A stretch of DNA of 64,000 nt from Corynebacterium silvaticum (GCF_004382825.2 NZ_SDQO02000001.1:62001-126000); one strand, 5' to 3'. Shown: positions 51,188 to 61,473, counted from the stretch's first letter. Notes: generated by a model not told the origin, from the letters alone. Numbers and translations: made by a program.

Positions 51188-53017
51188 GTGAAAACTTATT
51201 CCCCAAGAACTGTATTCTCACGCAGGGGTGGCGTATCAGTGGTATGCGCTGCCATAACATTCGCATCTCTCGTTGCTGTCGCTGCTCCTGCTTTGTCCGT
51301 TGAAGAACCCAATGATTCCCTCGCTGTTGTGCAGCGCCAAAGCGTTGCTCCGACTGGTGAGGCGCCTGCTGCTCGATTCACTGTCACGTTCAACCAAATG
51401 ACGACGCTGGATCAGGCTAAAAGGATGAACGTTCTCGATAACATTGTTGAAGAATTTTCATCTGATGCGTCTTTCGTCCGCCAGATGTTCGACGGCTCAT
51501 ACGTTGTTGAGCTAAATCCACCTGTGCCTGCAGAGAGAATCCCTTCCCTCCGAGGCACCCTCGAGTCCAAAGCTGAAATTGCGTATGCGGATATTGACCG
51601 CGTCCAATATTCCCCACTTCTCTTGCCGCACCTAACGACGAACACTACAAGTATCAATGGCACCTCTTTGACCAGTTCGGTGCGAACGTCGATAAGGCGT
51701 GGGCATCGGGTGCAGACGGTGCTGAGACCGTTATCGCCGTGGTGGATTCAGGCATCACTAGCCACGCCGATCTTAACGACAAGATCTTGCCCGGCTACGA
51801 CATGATCTCTGATCCTCGGATCTCTCGGGATCGCGACGGTCGCGACAATGACCCAACTGATATGGGCGACTGGACCTATGATGGCACCTGTGGTCGCGAC
51901 TCCCGGGCCGCAAACTCCTCCTGGCACGGAACCCACGTGGCAGGTATCGCGGCGGCGATCACCGACAACCATGAGGGCGTAGCCGGCGTTGCTCCTGACG
52001 AAAGATCCTTCCTGTCCGTGCTCTGGGGCGATGCGGCGGTTACACCTCCGATATTGCAGACGCGATCGTGTGGGCCGCGGGCGAGGACGTTCCCGGCACT
52101 CCTCACAACGACAACCCCGCCGACGTGATCAACCTGTCACTTGGCGGAAAATCTCGTCAGTGCATGCCGATCTACCAAAATGCCATAGATCGCGCATTGT
52201 CCCGTGGCGCAACAATAGCTGTGGCTGCTGGCAACGAGGATCTGCCAACCGATAACGCCCAACCTGCATCGTGCGACGGCGTGATTACTGTGGGTGCTAC
52301 TGGTCCAGAAGGGCACCGAGCTGCCTACTCTAACTACGGACGCCACGTAGACCTTGGTGCACCTGGTGGCAATATGAGGCCTGTCTTTGGCAACCCTACC
52401 CCGGCCGCCGGCATCCTTTCCACCGTTAACCGTGGTCTGCGTACCCCTGAGGCCAGTGGCTATTCCTACATGGAAGGCACCTCTATGGCCACCCCTGTGG
52501 TTTCCGGTGTCATCGCTTTGATGAAGGCTGCGGATCCTACGATTAGTTCAGACGAGATTGAGCGCATCCTCCGCGACACGGCACGTCGCTATACGACGGA
52601 ACCAGGTCCAGGACAAGGAAAAAGACTGCGCACGGGATGGGGGCAGGGGTTGTCGACGCCCACGCTGCGGTGTGTTCTGCACTAGCCTGTAGCGGCCGTA
52701 GCTGTGACGACGCCCGTCCTGCGCCTAAGCCGGTTGCTGTTCCTACGCCGATCGTGGAAACCGTTCCTGCGCCGGCTCCTTCCGGCCCCGAATTGGTTGA
52801 CCTGGACCCTAGCGACTCCCTCGCTCCAGAGCTCGACCTTCCTATTGTTGACGCAGAACCAGCACCTGTGGCTGAGGCTCCCGTAGAGCCCCGTCCTATT
52901 GTGTGGAAACCGGTTTCTGAGGAAAGGGAACGCCCTGGTCGGGACCACAGAAAAGAGCCCGCAAAGCAGCAATGCAGCCGCTTTGAACGACTTCTTACAT
53001 GGAAGAAGTGCTCTTAA
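51188..53017 (+). pseudogene. Secreted subtilisin-like serine protease (S8), several frameshifts
   Basis: Pre-pro-subtilase in pieces. GTG 51188 begins a signal peptide (RRGGVSVVCAAITFASLVAVAAPALS), then an I9-type propeptide (ARFTVTFNQMTTLDQAKRMN to IAYADIDRVQYS). An indel near 51610 shifts frame to APNDEHYKYQWHLFDQFGANV and AVVDSGITSHADL (catalytic Asp), with SSWHGTHVAGIAAA (His). Near 52000 a second indel leads to KILPVRALGRCGGYTSDIA, then GNEDLPT and EGTSMATPVVSGVIALM (Ser). Near 52620-52637 more shifts precede AGVVDAHAAVCSAL and a Pro/Ala-rich tail ending at 53017. All catalytic residues are recognisable but no frame carries them together. The terminator after it is intact. Confidence 0.85.
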
Positions 53018-53038
53018 ATCCTTTGTAGACGCATGATA

Positions 53039-53076
53039 AAAGGCGCGCCCCGCTTGTCGTAGTGGGGCGCGCCTTT
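53039..53076 (+). terminator. Terminator after the subtilase pseudogene
   Basis: Perfect 13-bp GC-rich stem AAAGGCGCGCCCC / GGGGCGCGCCTTT with a 12-base loop and short T-run. Confidence 0.88.
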
Positions 53077-53114
53077 TATCATCTTGCTTGCTCTCAACCT
53101 AGCGTTGGTTTCCG

Positions 53115-53822
53115 TTATAAACGAAAGAGTCTCAGTAGGAGGCTGAAGAACTGGGACAACGTGCGTAAGAAACCTTGCCACAGCGAACGGAAGGTCCCTG
53201 GTGCGCTGGACTGATCTATCACGAGGTTGGGGCCCATGGTTTGGGTGTTGCTATGGTAGCCATCGACCGTAATTCCTATTGTACGTGGTTCTGGGGACCT
53301 GGCGTCGACGGTGTATGTGTATTCGACGGAGACTTTTTGACCTAGTAGAAGATTTGTGAGGTCTTTATCTTTAAAACTGATGCCCTTGGCTTGTTCCTGT
53401 ATTTCCCAACCCTTCTCGATGAGTTTTGTAGGGGACTGCTGGTCGATTGTGTAGGTGACGGACTCCTTGTTTAGGTGCCCTACCGCGGGGACTAATTCTG
53501 TGAAGTCGCTAAAGCCTCGGGCATTTCCATCTTTTGATTCGATGGTGACCTTCACTGTTACGGTGTCTCCGTGGGAAGCATGGGCCGTTTTGGGATCAGA
53601 TGGGGTCCGTGCGGCTCCGTTGGGGTCTTTTACCGTGATCTGGCGTGTTAACGGCACGGTTCCCGTAGTGGAGCCATCTATCGCATCAATTGTTGCCGTT
53701 ACTGCATTGCTTGAAGCCTCTTGGGCGATAGCGCTAGGTGCTGCGGATAAAAGGGGAGTTATAGCTGTAAAAGCAACGATAGCTGCCAAAGATTTGGTAA
53801 TTCCGGTTCTGGACTTCTGCAT
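53115..53822 (-). CDS. Exported membrane-anchored protein of unknown function
   Basis: A 235-residue protein with a signal peptide (SLAAIVAFTAITPLLSAAPSAIAQ, AxA site near residue 34), an extracellular beta-rich part (VKDPNGAARTPSDPKTAHASHGDTVTVKVTIESKDG) and a C-terminal hydrophobic tail FLRTLSQFFSLLLRLFRL that could anchor it. The HGDTVTVKVTIES motif and the VEYTYTVD segment echo the DUF11-like proteins at 2733-4142, so the three form a family, but this one is intact. A role at the cell surface is likely; the function is unknown. Confidence 0.7.
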   Translation of the reverse strand: MQKSRTGITKSLAAIVAFTAITPLLSAAPSAIAQEASSNAVTATIDAIDGSTTGTVPLTRQITVKDPNGAARTPSDPKTAHASHGDTVTVKVTIESKDGNARGFSDFTELVPAVGHLNKESVTYTIDQQSPTKLIEKGWEIQEQAKGISFKDKDLTNLLLGQKVSVEYTYTVDARSPEPRTIGITVDGYHSNTQTMGPNLVIDQSSAPGTFRSLWQGFLRTLSQFFSLLLRLFRL

Positions 53823-53940
53823 AGGGCCTTCCCACTTATTTCTACAAAAAGCTTATAAAATAAGCCTTTTTAGCTTAAATTTGGATTAAAATTTACTATG
53901 TTGGGGAGCTTAGGGCAAAGTGGGGTCGTGTGTGTTGGGG

Positions 53941-54024
53941 AATTGTCGTTTTTGAGAACGCTAGCGAGGGTGTGCTTTGTAAAACGCCAGGTGGGGATTT
54001 CTAGCGTTCTCAAAAACGACAATT
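53941..54024. repeat. Perfect 24-bp inverted repeat
   Basis: The segment 53941-53964 is exactly complementary to 54001-54024, with a 36-base loop. The arms start AATTGTCGTTTTTGAG and the other arm begins CTAGCGTTCTCAAA. A transcript would form a very stable hairpin; each side also ends in a T-rich or A-rich stretch, so it might terminate in either direction. Confidence 0.85.
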
Positions 54025-54046
54025 TTTTGGGAGGCGGGGTGACGTA

Positions 54047-54116
54047 GCCTGCATTTCCATAGACAAAAGGGGGCTTTGCGGCATGATACGAGGACTTTGT
54101 CTATGGAAATGCAGGC
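54047..54116. repeat. Perfect 21-bp inverted repeat
   Basis: Arm 54047-54067 (GCCTGCATTTCCATAGACAA...) is complementary to 54096-54116, with a 28-base loop. It lies only 23 bases from the preceding, unrelated inverted repeat. Confidence 0.85.
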
Positions 54117-54143
54117 CCGGGGAAGAGAAGGTGGGGTCTAGCT

Positions 54144-54166
54144 CATGGGAGAACATAAATCCCATG
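54144..54166. repeat. Short inverted repeat CATGGGA/TCCCATG
   Basis: Seven-bp arms (54144-54150 and 54160-54166) with a nine-base centre, the third dyad in 230 bases. Confidence 0.6.
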
Positions 54167-54216
54167 ACATTCCCACGACAAAAGCACCTCAAAAAGCCCC
54201 AAAACAGCAAAAATAA

Positions 54217-54256
54217 AATCCTCTCCTACCCATAAAAGTACAGGTAGAGGAGGATT
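54217..54256 (-). terminator. Terminator of tRNA-Arg
   Basis: Perfect 14-bp stem (54217-54230 with 54243-54256), 12-base loop; on the minus strand it runs into TTTATTTTTG. Confidence 0.88.
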
Positions 54257-54263
54257 CCAAAAG

Positions 54264-54337
54264 CGCCCCCGGCAGGATTCGAACCCGCGACCAATCGGGT
54301 AGAAGCCGACTGCTCTAATCCACTGAGCTACGGAGGC
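54264..54337 (-). tRNA. tRNA-Arg (anticodon TCT)
   Basis: Acceptor stem GCCTCCG/CGGGGGC with one G-T pair, D-arm GCTCAGTGGATTAGAGC, anticodon loop CTTCTAC giving TCT, T-arm CGGGTTCGAATCCTG; 74 bases with discriminator G. Confidence 0.96.
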
Positions 54338-54440
54338 ATTGATGGAAATAATACTACGGTGTGTGTTTTCCTCATAGTCGAGGAGGGGGAGGCAAAAGAA
54401 AGGCCGAGAACTATGTCTCGACCTTGTCTTTTAGTAGACG

Positions 54441-54641
54441 CTAACAGCAGCGGGAGCCCGGATTGGAATCTTGGTCAGCCCAACGCTGGCGCCAATATTC
54501 ACGTTCGCTGGGAATCGATTCGTGGGGATGGTGGGCGCGTCGGTGGGCTACAAATTTTTCGTAGTCTTTTTCTCCGAGTACTTCACCCCAGTAACGTAGC
54601 GGGGCGGTTGCCCATCGCAGCGTTGTTGAAAGAGTCTCCAT
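54441..54641 (-). CDS. YbdD/YjiX family small protein (DUF466)
   Basis: A 66-residue basic protein, METLSTTLRWATAPLRYWGEV then EKDYEKFVAHRRAHHPHESI and the invariant ending WADQDSNPGSRCC. This family is nearly always encoded directly after a CstA/BtsT peptide or pyruvate transporter and is thought to assist it. Here it starts 19 bp after the cstA stop on the same strand. Two C-terminal cysteines could bind metal or modify the transporter; that is inference. Confidence 0.9.
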   Translation of the reverse strand: METLSTTLRWATAPLRYWGEVLGEKDYEKFVAHRRAHHPHESIPSEREYWRQRWADQDSNPGSRCC

Positions 54642-54660
54642 TGTTCCTCGCTAGTGAATG

Positions 54661-56946
54661 CTAGTGGTGGCTATGGGCATGTGCTTTAGGCGGATCGTAT
54701 TCGTTCCACGCATCTACCAGGACTTTTTCTACGTCAGATGTGCCAAGTGACGTTGGTGCGAAGAAATTAGACTGGTGGAAGGGCTCTTCAGAAGTGTGTA
54801 CTTCCTCGCCACGCTTGAGCTGACCCAATGCACGAATACAGACTACAGCAGCTGCAATAAGAACGATGATCACAAGTACTGCGAACAGCACGGACAGGAA
54901 GCCCTGGACTGCAGTGTTCCTGACAACGGCCTCCATGGCCTCTACCGACTTTGCAGTGCCAAAGGAAGTCTTTCCTTCTGCGAGTGCATTCTTGTAGCGG
55001 GTGTGCTGAGCCCAGTATCCGATGGCCGGATTATCAGAGAAGATCTTCTGATAAGAAGCTGTCATGGTGACTGCAACATCCCAGAGCAGTGGTAGACCTG
55101 GGATCCAGACCCACTTGAGAAGGCCCTTCTTAACGGTGACCACGACAACGAGCGAGAGCGCGACAGCTGCAAGAAGCTGGTTTGCGATACCAAAGAGTGG
55201 GAAGAGAACGTTGATGCCACCTAGCGGGTCTGTAACTCCCATGAGGAGGATGGAACCCCAGAGAGCACACACAATGACTGTGGAGAGCCAGTGGCCTACG
55301 GTCCAGTTAGGATCGGCGAATTTCTTCAGACCAGGGATGTTGGCCAGCGTGTCTGTCATCATAAAGCGAGCCACGCGGGTACCAGCGTCGACAGTGGTGA
55401 GGATGAAGAGAGCCTCGAACATGATGGCAAAGTGGTACCAGAAGGACTGCATACTAGCATTGCCGGTGATATCCGTGAGAATCTGCGACATACCGAAAGC
55501 CAAGGTTGGTGCGCCACCGGTACGTGAAATGATGGTGTTTTCGCCCACTGCGTCGGCAGCCTGTGTAAGCGCATCGGCGGTGATGCCGGCGCCTGGAAGA
55601 CCGAGACCGTTGACAAATGCTGCTGCCTGGGCGGGGTCGAGCCCGGTAAGGGTAGCGGGGGAGTTCATCACAAAGTAAAGGTGGCGGTCGATGACCACAG
55701 CGGTGATGAGGGCCATGATGGCAACGAAGGATTCCATGAGCATGGAGCCGTAGCCGATCATGCGCATCTGGGATTCCTTCTCAATCAATTTCGGCGTTGT
55801 TCCCGCAGAAATGAGCGAGTGGAAGCCGGATAGGGCGCCACAGGCGATGGTGATGAAGAGGAATGGGAAGAGGTTACCTGCAAAGACCGGGCCGTTGCCG
55901 TCGCGAGCGAAGTCGGTGATTGCGGGCATGTGGACCTCGGGTCGATTGACCACGATGGCGATTGCTAGGAGGGCGATCACGCCGACCTTCATAAAGGTGG
56001 ACAAGTAGTCGCGTGGGGCAAGTAGCAACCACACAGGCAGGATGGCTGCCACGATGCCGTAGCCAATGAGGACCCAGGCCAGAGTGACCTTAGACCAGGT
56101 GAACCAGTCCGTGCCCCACTCAGTGGAGGCTACCCATCCGCCGGAGATGATGGCCAGGAGGAGTAGAACCACGCCAATAACCGAAACCTCGGTGACTCGT
56201 CCTGGGCGGATATAGCGCATGTAGATGCCCATGAAGATTGCGATCGGAACGGTCATGGAAATGGAGAACACACCCCATGGGGAGTCGGCAAGCGCGTTAA
56301 CAACAACAAGGGCAAGAACCGCGATGATGATGACCATGATGGTAATAACGGCCAAGATACCGGCGGCGCCGCCTACGTTCCCCATCTCATCGCGGATCAT
56401 CTGGCCGAGTGAACGGCCGCGGCGACGCGTGGAAATCCACAGGACGAGGTAGTCCTGCACGGCACCGGCGAAGATCACACCGAGAACGATCCAGAGAGTA
56501 CCTGGCAGATAACCCATCTGAGCGGCCATAACGGGGCCAACCAGCGGGCCGGCGCCGGCAATAGCGGCAAAGTGGTGGCCAAAGAGCACGCGACGGTCTG
56601 TAGGAACAAAGTCCTTTCCGTCGTTGATGTATTCGGCTGGGGTAGCGCGATCATCGCGTGGCCGGACTACCTTGTATTCAATAAGTCGTGCCCAGAATGC
56701 GTAGGCAATGAAGTACGAGCCGACTGCGGCGAAGACGAGCCACACAGCGTTGATTGTTTCGCCTCGGGCGAAAGCGATAACGCCCCAGCCGGCAGCGGCG
56801 ATAAGCGCGATAATGATAAGTATGACGCGCGATTTGAGGGACATCGGGCGTGAGTCTTTAACACCCACGGGCAGCGGTGCTGTGTCGCCGTGGATGTATT
56901 CCACGCCCTTCGGGGGCGCTTCGATTGTGGGAACTGGATTGCTCAT
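54661..56946 (-). CDS. cstA: CstA-family carbon starvation / pyruvate transporter
   Basis: Integral membrane permease of about 761 residues and some 16-18 helices, taking up peptides or pyruvate during carbon limitation. The family-specific segments are [87 protein letters not shown] and [20 protein letters not shown] 56946 ([14 protein letters not shown]) follows GGAAGG. A downstream ybdD gene completes the usual pair. A C-terminal His-rich tail (AHAHSHH) ends the protein. Confidence 0.95.
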   Translation of the reverse strand: MSNPVPTIEAPPKGVEYIHGDTAPLPVGVKDSRPMSLKSRVILIIIALIAAAGWGVIAFARGETINAVWLVFAAVGSYFIAYAFWARLIEYKVVRPRDDRATPAEYINDGKDFVPTDRRVLFGHHFAAIAGAGPLVGPVMAAQMGYLPGTLWIVLGVIFAGAVQDYLVLWISTRRRGRSLGQMIRDEMGNVGGAAGILAVITIMVIIIAVLALVVVNALADSPWGVFSISMTVPIAIFMGIYMRYIRPGRVTEVSVIGVVLLLLAIISGGWVASTEWGTDWFTWSKVTLAWVLIGYGIVAAILPVWLLLAPRDYLSTFMKVGVIALLAIAIVVNRPEVHMPAITDFARDGNGPVFAGNLFPFLFITIACGALSGFHSLISAGTTPKLIEKESQMRMIGYGSMLMESFVAIMALITAVVIDRHLYFVMNSPATLTGLDPAQAAAFVNGLGLPGAGITADALTQAADAVGENTIISRTGGAPTLAFGMSQILTDITGNASMQSFWYHFAIMFEALFILTTVDAGTRVARFMMTDTLANIPGLKKFADPNWTVGHWLSTVIVCALWGSILLMGVTDPLGGINVLFPLFGIANQLLAAVALSLVVVVTVKKGLLKWVWIPGLPLLWDVAVTMTASYQKIFSDNPAIGYWAQHTRYKNALAEGKTSFGTAKSVEAMEAVVRNTAVQGFLSVLFAVLVIIVLIAAAVVCIRALGQLKRGEEVHTSEEPFHQSNFFAPTSLGTSDVEKVLVDAWNEYDPPKAHAHSHH

Positions 56947-57543
56947 GTGCAATGACCTTCCACTCTGGGGCGGTGTCGATGGGCAAGCGATAAAAGTGAG
57001 GGCGCTTGCCCATCAAGAAACCGAGTTTTATTGCCTAGATGCGATTCGTTCTCGGGTAGATGCTGCGTTGAGAATCGAGGGGCACATCGTGTGGCCGTGC
57101 ATTACAAAAATGTTCAATTATGGGTGCCTGTGCGCGTTCGATGCTGGGAGCAACGTGCAGCACACCGTCGAACTGCTATGCGCTGAGAAATCTGCCCATA
57201 CAACTATGGATAAGGATTCCGAAGCATGTGTGCTCCAAAGGAACGCGAAGAATATAACCGCAATGATCTCCTTTTCCGGCTCATAAGGGATAAGCGGGGA
57301 CGCATGTAGAATATCCTTCCGTATGACAATTCAGCCTATGGCACTAAGGAGTAGGGTAGCTTAACAAAGGCTCACTGCTATAATTTGTTTCATTTATTTG
57401 GCTTAATGTGGCGAAGGTTAAACTTTTGTTTGGTTAAGCGTGCTGTTGGAATTCTCTTCCATTTAGCTTGGTTTTTCCTTCTTGGCCTAGGGAAACACGT
57501 CGAAAGCGCGCAGCTTAAGTAGAAACGGTTAGGCTAGAAAACT
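56947..57543. other. Divergent intergenic region between cstA and ctaG
   Basis: About 600 bases without a convincing gene. A TATAAT hexamer at 57379-57384 is a possible -10 for the plus-strand gene. A 27-codon frame near 57226-57309 has no supporting ribosome site. I see no clear CRP/GlxR site for cstA. Confidence 0.45.
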
Positions 57544-59589
57544 ATGTCGAATGCTTCTTCCCCCGTGGTTCGAGTCACATGGCCGTTATATCTTGTTTTT
57601 TTGGTAGTTGCGGGCCTTGTGGGGGCGCTAATCTCGTGGGCTTTTCTGAGTGAATCCCTAGCCGCATTGGGAATCCCGGACCCCGGCCCGGTGACCACCG
57701 CAGGCCTGCCGTTCTTCCGTGCGGCGGGTTGGATGCTCGCGGCCCTTGGCGTGGGGTCATTTATGTTTTCGGCCTTTTTTGTTTCTCCCCGTGCAGGTGT
57801 TTCGTTGGACCGCGCGGAACTGAGCGTCGACGGGCATATTGCGGCGCGGACTGGATCGATTGCAGTGCTGTGCTTCGGCGCTATCGCGATCCTCATGATT
57901 CCGCTTGTGCTTTCCGACGTCTCCGGCCAGCCGTTTTCCCAAACCGTACAGTTACATAACTGGCCGGTTGCTATTGCGAAGGTCCCGGCGGCGCTGGCTT
58001 GGTTGTGGACAGCGATTATCTCTGGCGTCGTCGGCGGGCTGTCGTTATTGAGTAAGCGCTGGAAGTCTCAACCCGTGTGGTTTGTCGGGGCAATCGCCAC
58101 GATCATCCCATTGGGGTTGGAAGGGCACTCGGCGGCTGGTGGCGATCACGACTATGGAACGAACTCTCTTTTATGGCATTTGCTTTTCATGCTCTTGTGG
58201 GTCGGTGGCCTTATGGCTTTGATCGCGCATGGTAGGCGCTTGGGTCCGGATCTGGGGCTTGCGGTGTCGCGCTATTCGCAGGTTGCTTTATGGTTGCTTG
58301 TTGCCATGTCGATCTCGGGTGTGATTAATGTAGCCATCCGAGTGCGCGTGGGGGACTTGCTTACTAGTGGATATGGCAGGTTGATCGTCGCTAAGGCTGC
58401 GATCACGATTGTCGCGGCGGTGCTTGGTTTCGTGCATCGCACAATTACTATCCCGCAGTTGCAAAAAAGTGAGAATACCCGGGGGCTTTTTGCTCGAGTC
58501 GCGATAGTCGAGGTGCTGGTCATGGCTGCGATCATCGGCGTTGCGATCTCTCTGGGAAGGACTCCGCCGCCTCCGCCTCGGGTGACTGATCTTTCCCAAA
58601 TGTCGATCATTATGGGTTATGACCTCACCAAGGCACCTACATTCTGGAATGTATGGACGGTCTGGCGCTTTGACATCATGTTTACCACCGTGGGAATCGT
58701 GCTCACCGTGGCGTATATTGTGGGCCTTCTGCGGCTTCGTGCACAGGGAAAACAATGGAAATGGCAACGCACGGCGTGGTTCCTGTTGGGGAGCGTAAGC
58801 CTTAGCCTCTGCATGAGTTCGGGAGTGGGGCTCTACATGCCGGCGATGTTCTCCATGCACATGGTGACGCACATGGTTCTATCGATGGTCATCCCGGTCT
58901 TTTTGGTACTAGGAAATCCGCTGCAGCTTGCTCTTGCAACGCTGCGCCCGGGAACGCCCACTCAGCCTGGACCAAGGGAATGGCTGGAACAATGTATTGA
59001 GTCCAAGACGCTGCGCGTGCTTATGCATCCGGCATTTAACACGATTCAGTTTGTCACCATTTTCTACCTCTTGTACGTCACGCCTTGGTATGAGGTGATG
59101 GTGTCCGAGCATGCGGGTCACCTCTCTATGAACTGGGTATTCCTGCTATCGGGAACGCTTTATTATTGGGAAATGATCGGCGGAGACCCTAAGCCGGTAA
59201 ATAATTCGGTGCTGTCTCGTCTCGGGTGGCTGGTGTTCTCGATGCCTTTCCACTTGTACTTCGGCGTGTACCTCATGCAGCTTTCTAAAATCTTGGCAGA
59301 AGGCTTTTACTCTCAACTCGGTTTGCCGTGGGCAGTTGATCTGATGCATGACCAAAATGTTGGCGGCGGCATCGCGTGGGCCTCTGGCGCCTTCCCACTG
59401 GTCATCGTTTTCGGCGCTTTGTTTATGGAATGGCTGAAGGAAGATCGTCGAACGGAGCGTGAGATCGAGAAGCGAATTGAATCGGATGACGATGAAGATT
59501 TTGCTGCCTACAATCAGATGTTGGCGAGGATGAACGCAGGCGAACAGAGGGCGGCGGCTGATTACCATAGCCGAGAGTTTGATAAGTAG
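57544..59589 (+). CDS. CopD-CtaG fusion membrane protein
   Basis: A 681-residue protein joining two copper-related domains. Residues 1 to about 330 form a CopD-like copper-resistance domain with about eight or nine helices (GHSAAGGDHDYGTNSLLWHLLFMLLWVGG and FVHRTITIPQLQ). Residues from about 360 form a caa3-type oxidase assembly factor CtaG (MFSMHMVTHMVLSMVIPVFLVLGNPLQLAL; DLMHDQNVGGGIAWASGAFPL). It has a charged cytosolic tail. The role is likely copper delivery to the CuB site of the cytochrome aa3 oxidase whose subunit I is encoded at 12744. Such fusions are common in actinobacteria. Confidence 0.9.
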   Translation: MSNASSPVVRVTWPLYLVFLVVAGLVGALISWAFLSESLAALGIPDPGPVTTAGLPFFRAAGWMLAALGVGSFMFSAFFVSPRAGVSLDRAELSVDGHIAARTGSIAVLCFGAIAILMIPLVLSDVSGQPFSQTVQLHNWPVAIAKVPAALAWLWTAIISGVVGGLSLLSKRWKSQPVWFVGAIATIIPLGLEGHSAAGGDHDYGTNSLLWHLLFMLLWVGGLMALIAHGRRLGPDLGLAVSRYSQVALWLLVAMSISGVINVAIRVRVGDLLTSGYGRLIVAKAAITIVAAVLGFVHRTITIPQLQKSENTRGLFARVAIVEVLVMAAIIGVAISLGRTPPPPPRVTDLSQMSIIMGYDLTKAPTFWNVWTVWRFDIMFTTVGIVLTVAYIVGLLRLRAQGKQWKWQRTAWFLLGSVSLSLCMSSGVGLYMPAMFSMHMVTHMVLSMVIPVFLVLGNPLQLALATLRPGTPTQPGPREWLEQCIESKTLRVLMHPAFNTIQFVTIFYLLYVTPWYEVMVSEHAGHLSMNWVFLLSGTLYYWEMIGGDPKPVNNSVLSRLGWLVFSMPFHLYFGVYLMQLSKILAEGFYSQLGLPWAVDLMHDQNVGGGIAWASGAFPLVIVFGALFMEWLKEDRRTEREIEKRIESDDDEDFAAYNQMLARMNAGEQRAAADYHSREFDK

Positions 59590-59775
59590 CTTTAAAAAAG
59601 ATAAGTGGCCCGAGAAGTTGTGTAAGGGTTAAAGATAGCGCCTTTGGCGTGGTCTTTTGCCTGTGTCTAGTGGGTGGCTGCTTGACATAGGGGCTTCTAA
59701 ACTCTTGATGGTTACTCATTATTTTAAGTGATATATACCCTTTTTATTGGCTAACTAATCGGCTAACATAAGTTT

Positions 59776-60699
59776 ATGAGTACGCCAGTCATTCAAGTCT
59801 CCGAACTTACCAAGTCGTTCCACTGGCACGGCCAACGTAGGCTTGTTGCCGTCGATCACGTATCGTTTAGCGTTCCACAGGGCCAGATTGTTGCCTTTTT
59901 AGGTCCCAATGGTGCTGGGAAATCGACAACGATCGACATGATTCTGGGACTCAGTTCGCCGGACTCCGGTCAGGTGGAGGTCCTGGGTCAGTCCCTGCAT
60001 AAAGCCACGTGCTCTGGCAAGTGCCAGGCAGTGCTTCAATCCGGTGGGTTGCTACCTGACTTCACAGTGCGTGAAACCGTTCAAGCACTTGCTGCCGCGC
60101 ATGGGGCGCGGGGTCGGGTGAAAGACGTGATGAAGCGCTGGGACCTGTCCAGTTTTGCTCGCAGAAAAGTGGGTAAGTGCTCTGGCGGACAGCAACAGCG
60201 ATTACGCTTTGCTTTGGCCATGCTCTCAGATCCACAGGTACTTATCTTGGATGAGCCCACTGCCGGATTGGACGTTGAGGCACGTCGGAAGTTTTGGCGC
60301 ATCATGCGCGAAGAAGCTGATGCTGGCCGCACAATTATCTTTGCTACTCATTACATCGAAGAGGCGGATGATTTCGCGGAGCGCGTCATCTTTATCAGCG
60401 AGGGAAAAATCGTGGCTGATGGCCCCATCGAAAAAATTAGGGCGTCAGTTCGAGGCGCAACCGTTAGCGCTGTTATTCCGAGTGCTTCCACGAAAGAGCT
60501 CGCTGGATTGCCTGGGGTTAAGAGCGTAAGTATTAACGGCGATCGAATCACGCTAGACACTACTCAGCCAGACGACGTTGCGCGATACCTCCTTAATCGC
60601 ACATCTGCTTATGACTTGTTGGTTTCAACGACATCGCTTGAAGACGCATTTATTGAGCTGACTCATTCACGCGATGCTAAGGCAAAGGACGCAGCATGA
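59776..60699 (+). CDS. ABC-2 exporter ATP-binding protein
   Basis: Nucleotide-binding subunit, 307 residues. The motifs are Walker A LGPNGAGKSTTIDM, Q-loop VLQSGGLL, signature CSGGQQQRLRFAL, Walker B VLILDEPTAGLDV and switch His in FATHYIEEAD. The C-terminal 80 residues are a DrrA/CcmA-type regulatory extension. The stop overlaps the start of the permease gene (ATGA). Exporters of this type expel antibiotics, lipids or peptides. Because the permease ends 19 bases from a convergent YcaO gene, a role in peptide export or self-protection is possible. Confidence 0.93.
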   Translation: MSTPVIQVSELTKSFHWHGQRRLVAVDHVSFSVPQGQIVAFLGPNGAGKSTTIDMILGLSSPDSGQVEVLGQSLHKATCSGKCQAVLQSGGLLPDFTVRETVQALAAAHGARGRVKDVMKRWDLSSFARRKVGKCSGGQQQRLRFALAMLSDPQVLILDEPTAGLDVEARRKFWRIMREEADAGRTIIFATHYIEEADDFAERVIFISEGKIVADGPIEKIRASVRGATVSAVIPSASTKELAGLPGVKSVSINGDRITLDTTQPDDVARYLLNRTSAYDLLVSTTSLEDAFIELTHSRDAKAKDAA

Positions 60700-61454
60700 A
60701 TATTCGGTTTGGTCTCATAGACGTCAAGCGCATCGTGCGTAATCCGGCGAACCTGGTATTCGCAATCTTGTTGCCAGCGGGAATGTACATCCTTTTTGGC
60801 GCTATCCAAAGTTATGCGGAGATCAAACTGGGGCACGGCAATGTAAGTGCGACAGTGATGGCATCGATGGCTGCTTATGGTTCTGTCACCGTGGCGACGA
60901 GTCTTGCTGCTACTTCGGCGCTGGAGCAGGAAAAAGGCTGGGGTCGCCAGCTGGCGATGACCCCTCTCGTTGGTGGGAAATACATTGCTACCAAGGTGTT
61001 TGCGGTATTGGTGGTTTCCCTTGCCCCCGTTATCGTGGTGTATACCATCGGTGCTTTGACGACGGCCCAGATCGAAGGCGATCTTCGGTGGGCTTTGGCG
61101 TTCTTAGCGTCATGGCTTACGGCGGTACCTTTTGCGCTCTTTGGGCTGGGAATCGCACTGCTTATTCGAGGTGAGGCGGCCTTGTCCATTGCCTCTTTTG
61201 GTGTACTGATCTGCGCATTTTTGTCCAACATGTTCATTCCGCTCAGCGGGTTTTTGCTCTCCATGTCACGTTTCATGCCGCTCTACGGGGTAAATAAACT
61301 AGCGCGTTTCCCTATATCTGGCGCAGAAGAAGCCGCTGCGAATGGGACGTTAGCCTCTGTTCCCTTGTGGTGGGCCGTAGCTAATATCGCCGCGTGGGCT
61401 GTTGTGTTTGCGCTACTAGCCTTCGCGGCGTCGAAACGCCAGCAAAAACGATAA
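60696..61454 (+). CDS. ABC-2 type permease
   Basis: Membrane partner of the preceding ATPase, 252 residues and six helices (LVFAILLPAGMYILFGAI, GSVTVATSLAATSAL, VFAVLVVSLAPVIVVYTIGAL, LAFLASWLTAVPFALFGLG, SIASFGVLICAFLSNMFIPLSGFL and WWAVANIAAWAVVFALLAFA). EQEKGWGRQLAMTPLVGGKYI is the typical coupling-helix region of ABC-2 permeases. The gene begins within the ATPase stop and ends 19 bases before the end of the convergent YcaO gene, with no clear terminator between. Confidence 0.9.
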   Translation: MNIRFGLIDVKRIVRNPANLVFAILLPAGMYILFGAIQSYAEIKLGHGNVSATVMASMAAYGSVTVATSLAATSALEQEKGWGRQLAMTPLVGGKYIATKVFAVLVVSLAPVIVVYTIGALTTAQIEGDLRWALAFLASWLTAVPFALFGLGIALLIRGEAALSIASFGVLICAFLSNMFIPLSGFLLSMSRFMPLYGVNKLARFPISGAEEAAANGTLASVPLWWAVANIAAWAVVFALLAFAASKRQQKR

Positions 61455-61473
61455 GAGCAGTGCCTCGGAGCGG

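Noticed and set aside
57226..57309. 27-codon frame in the cstA-ctaG interval
   Set aside because: No ribosome site, too short to judge, and no resemblance to known peptides.
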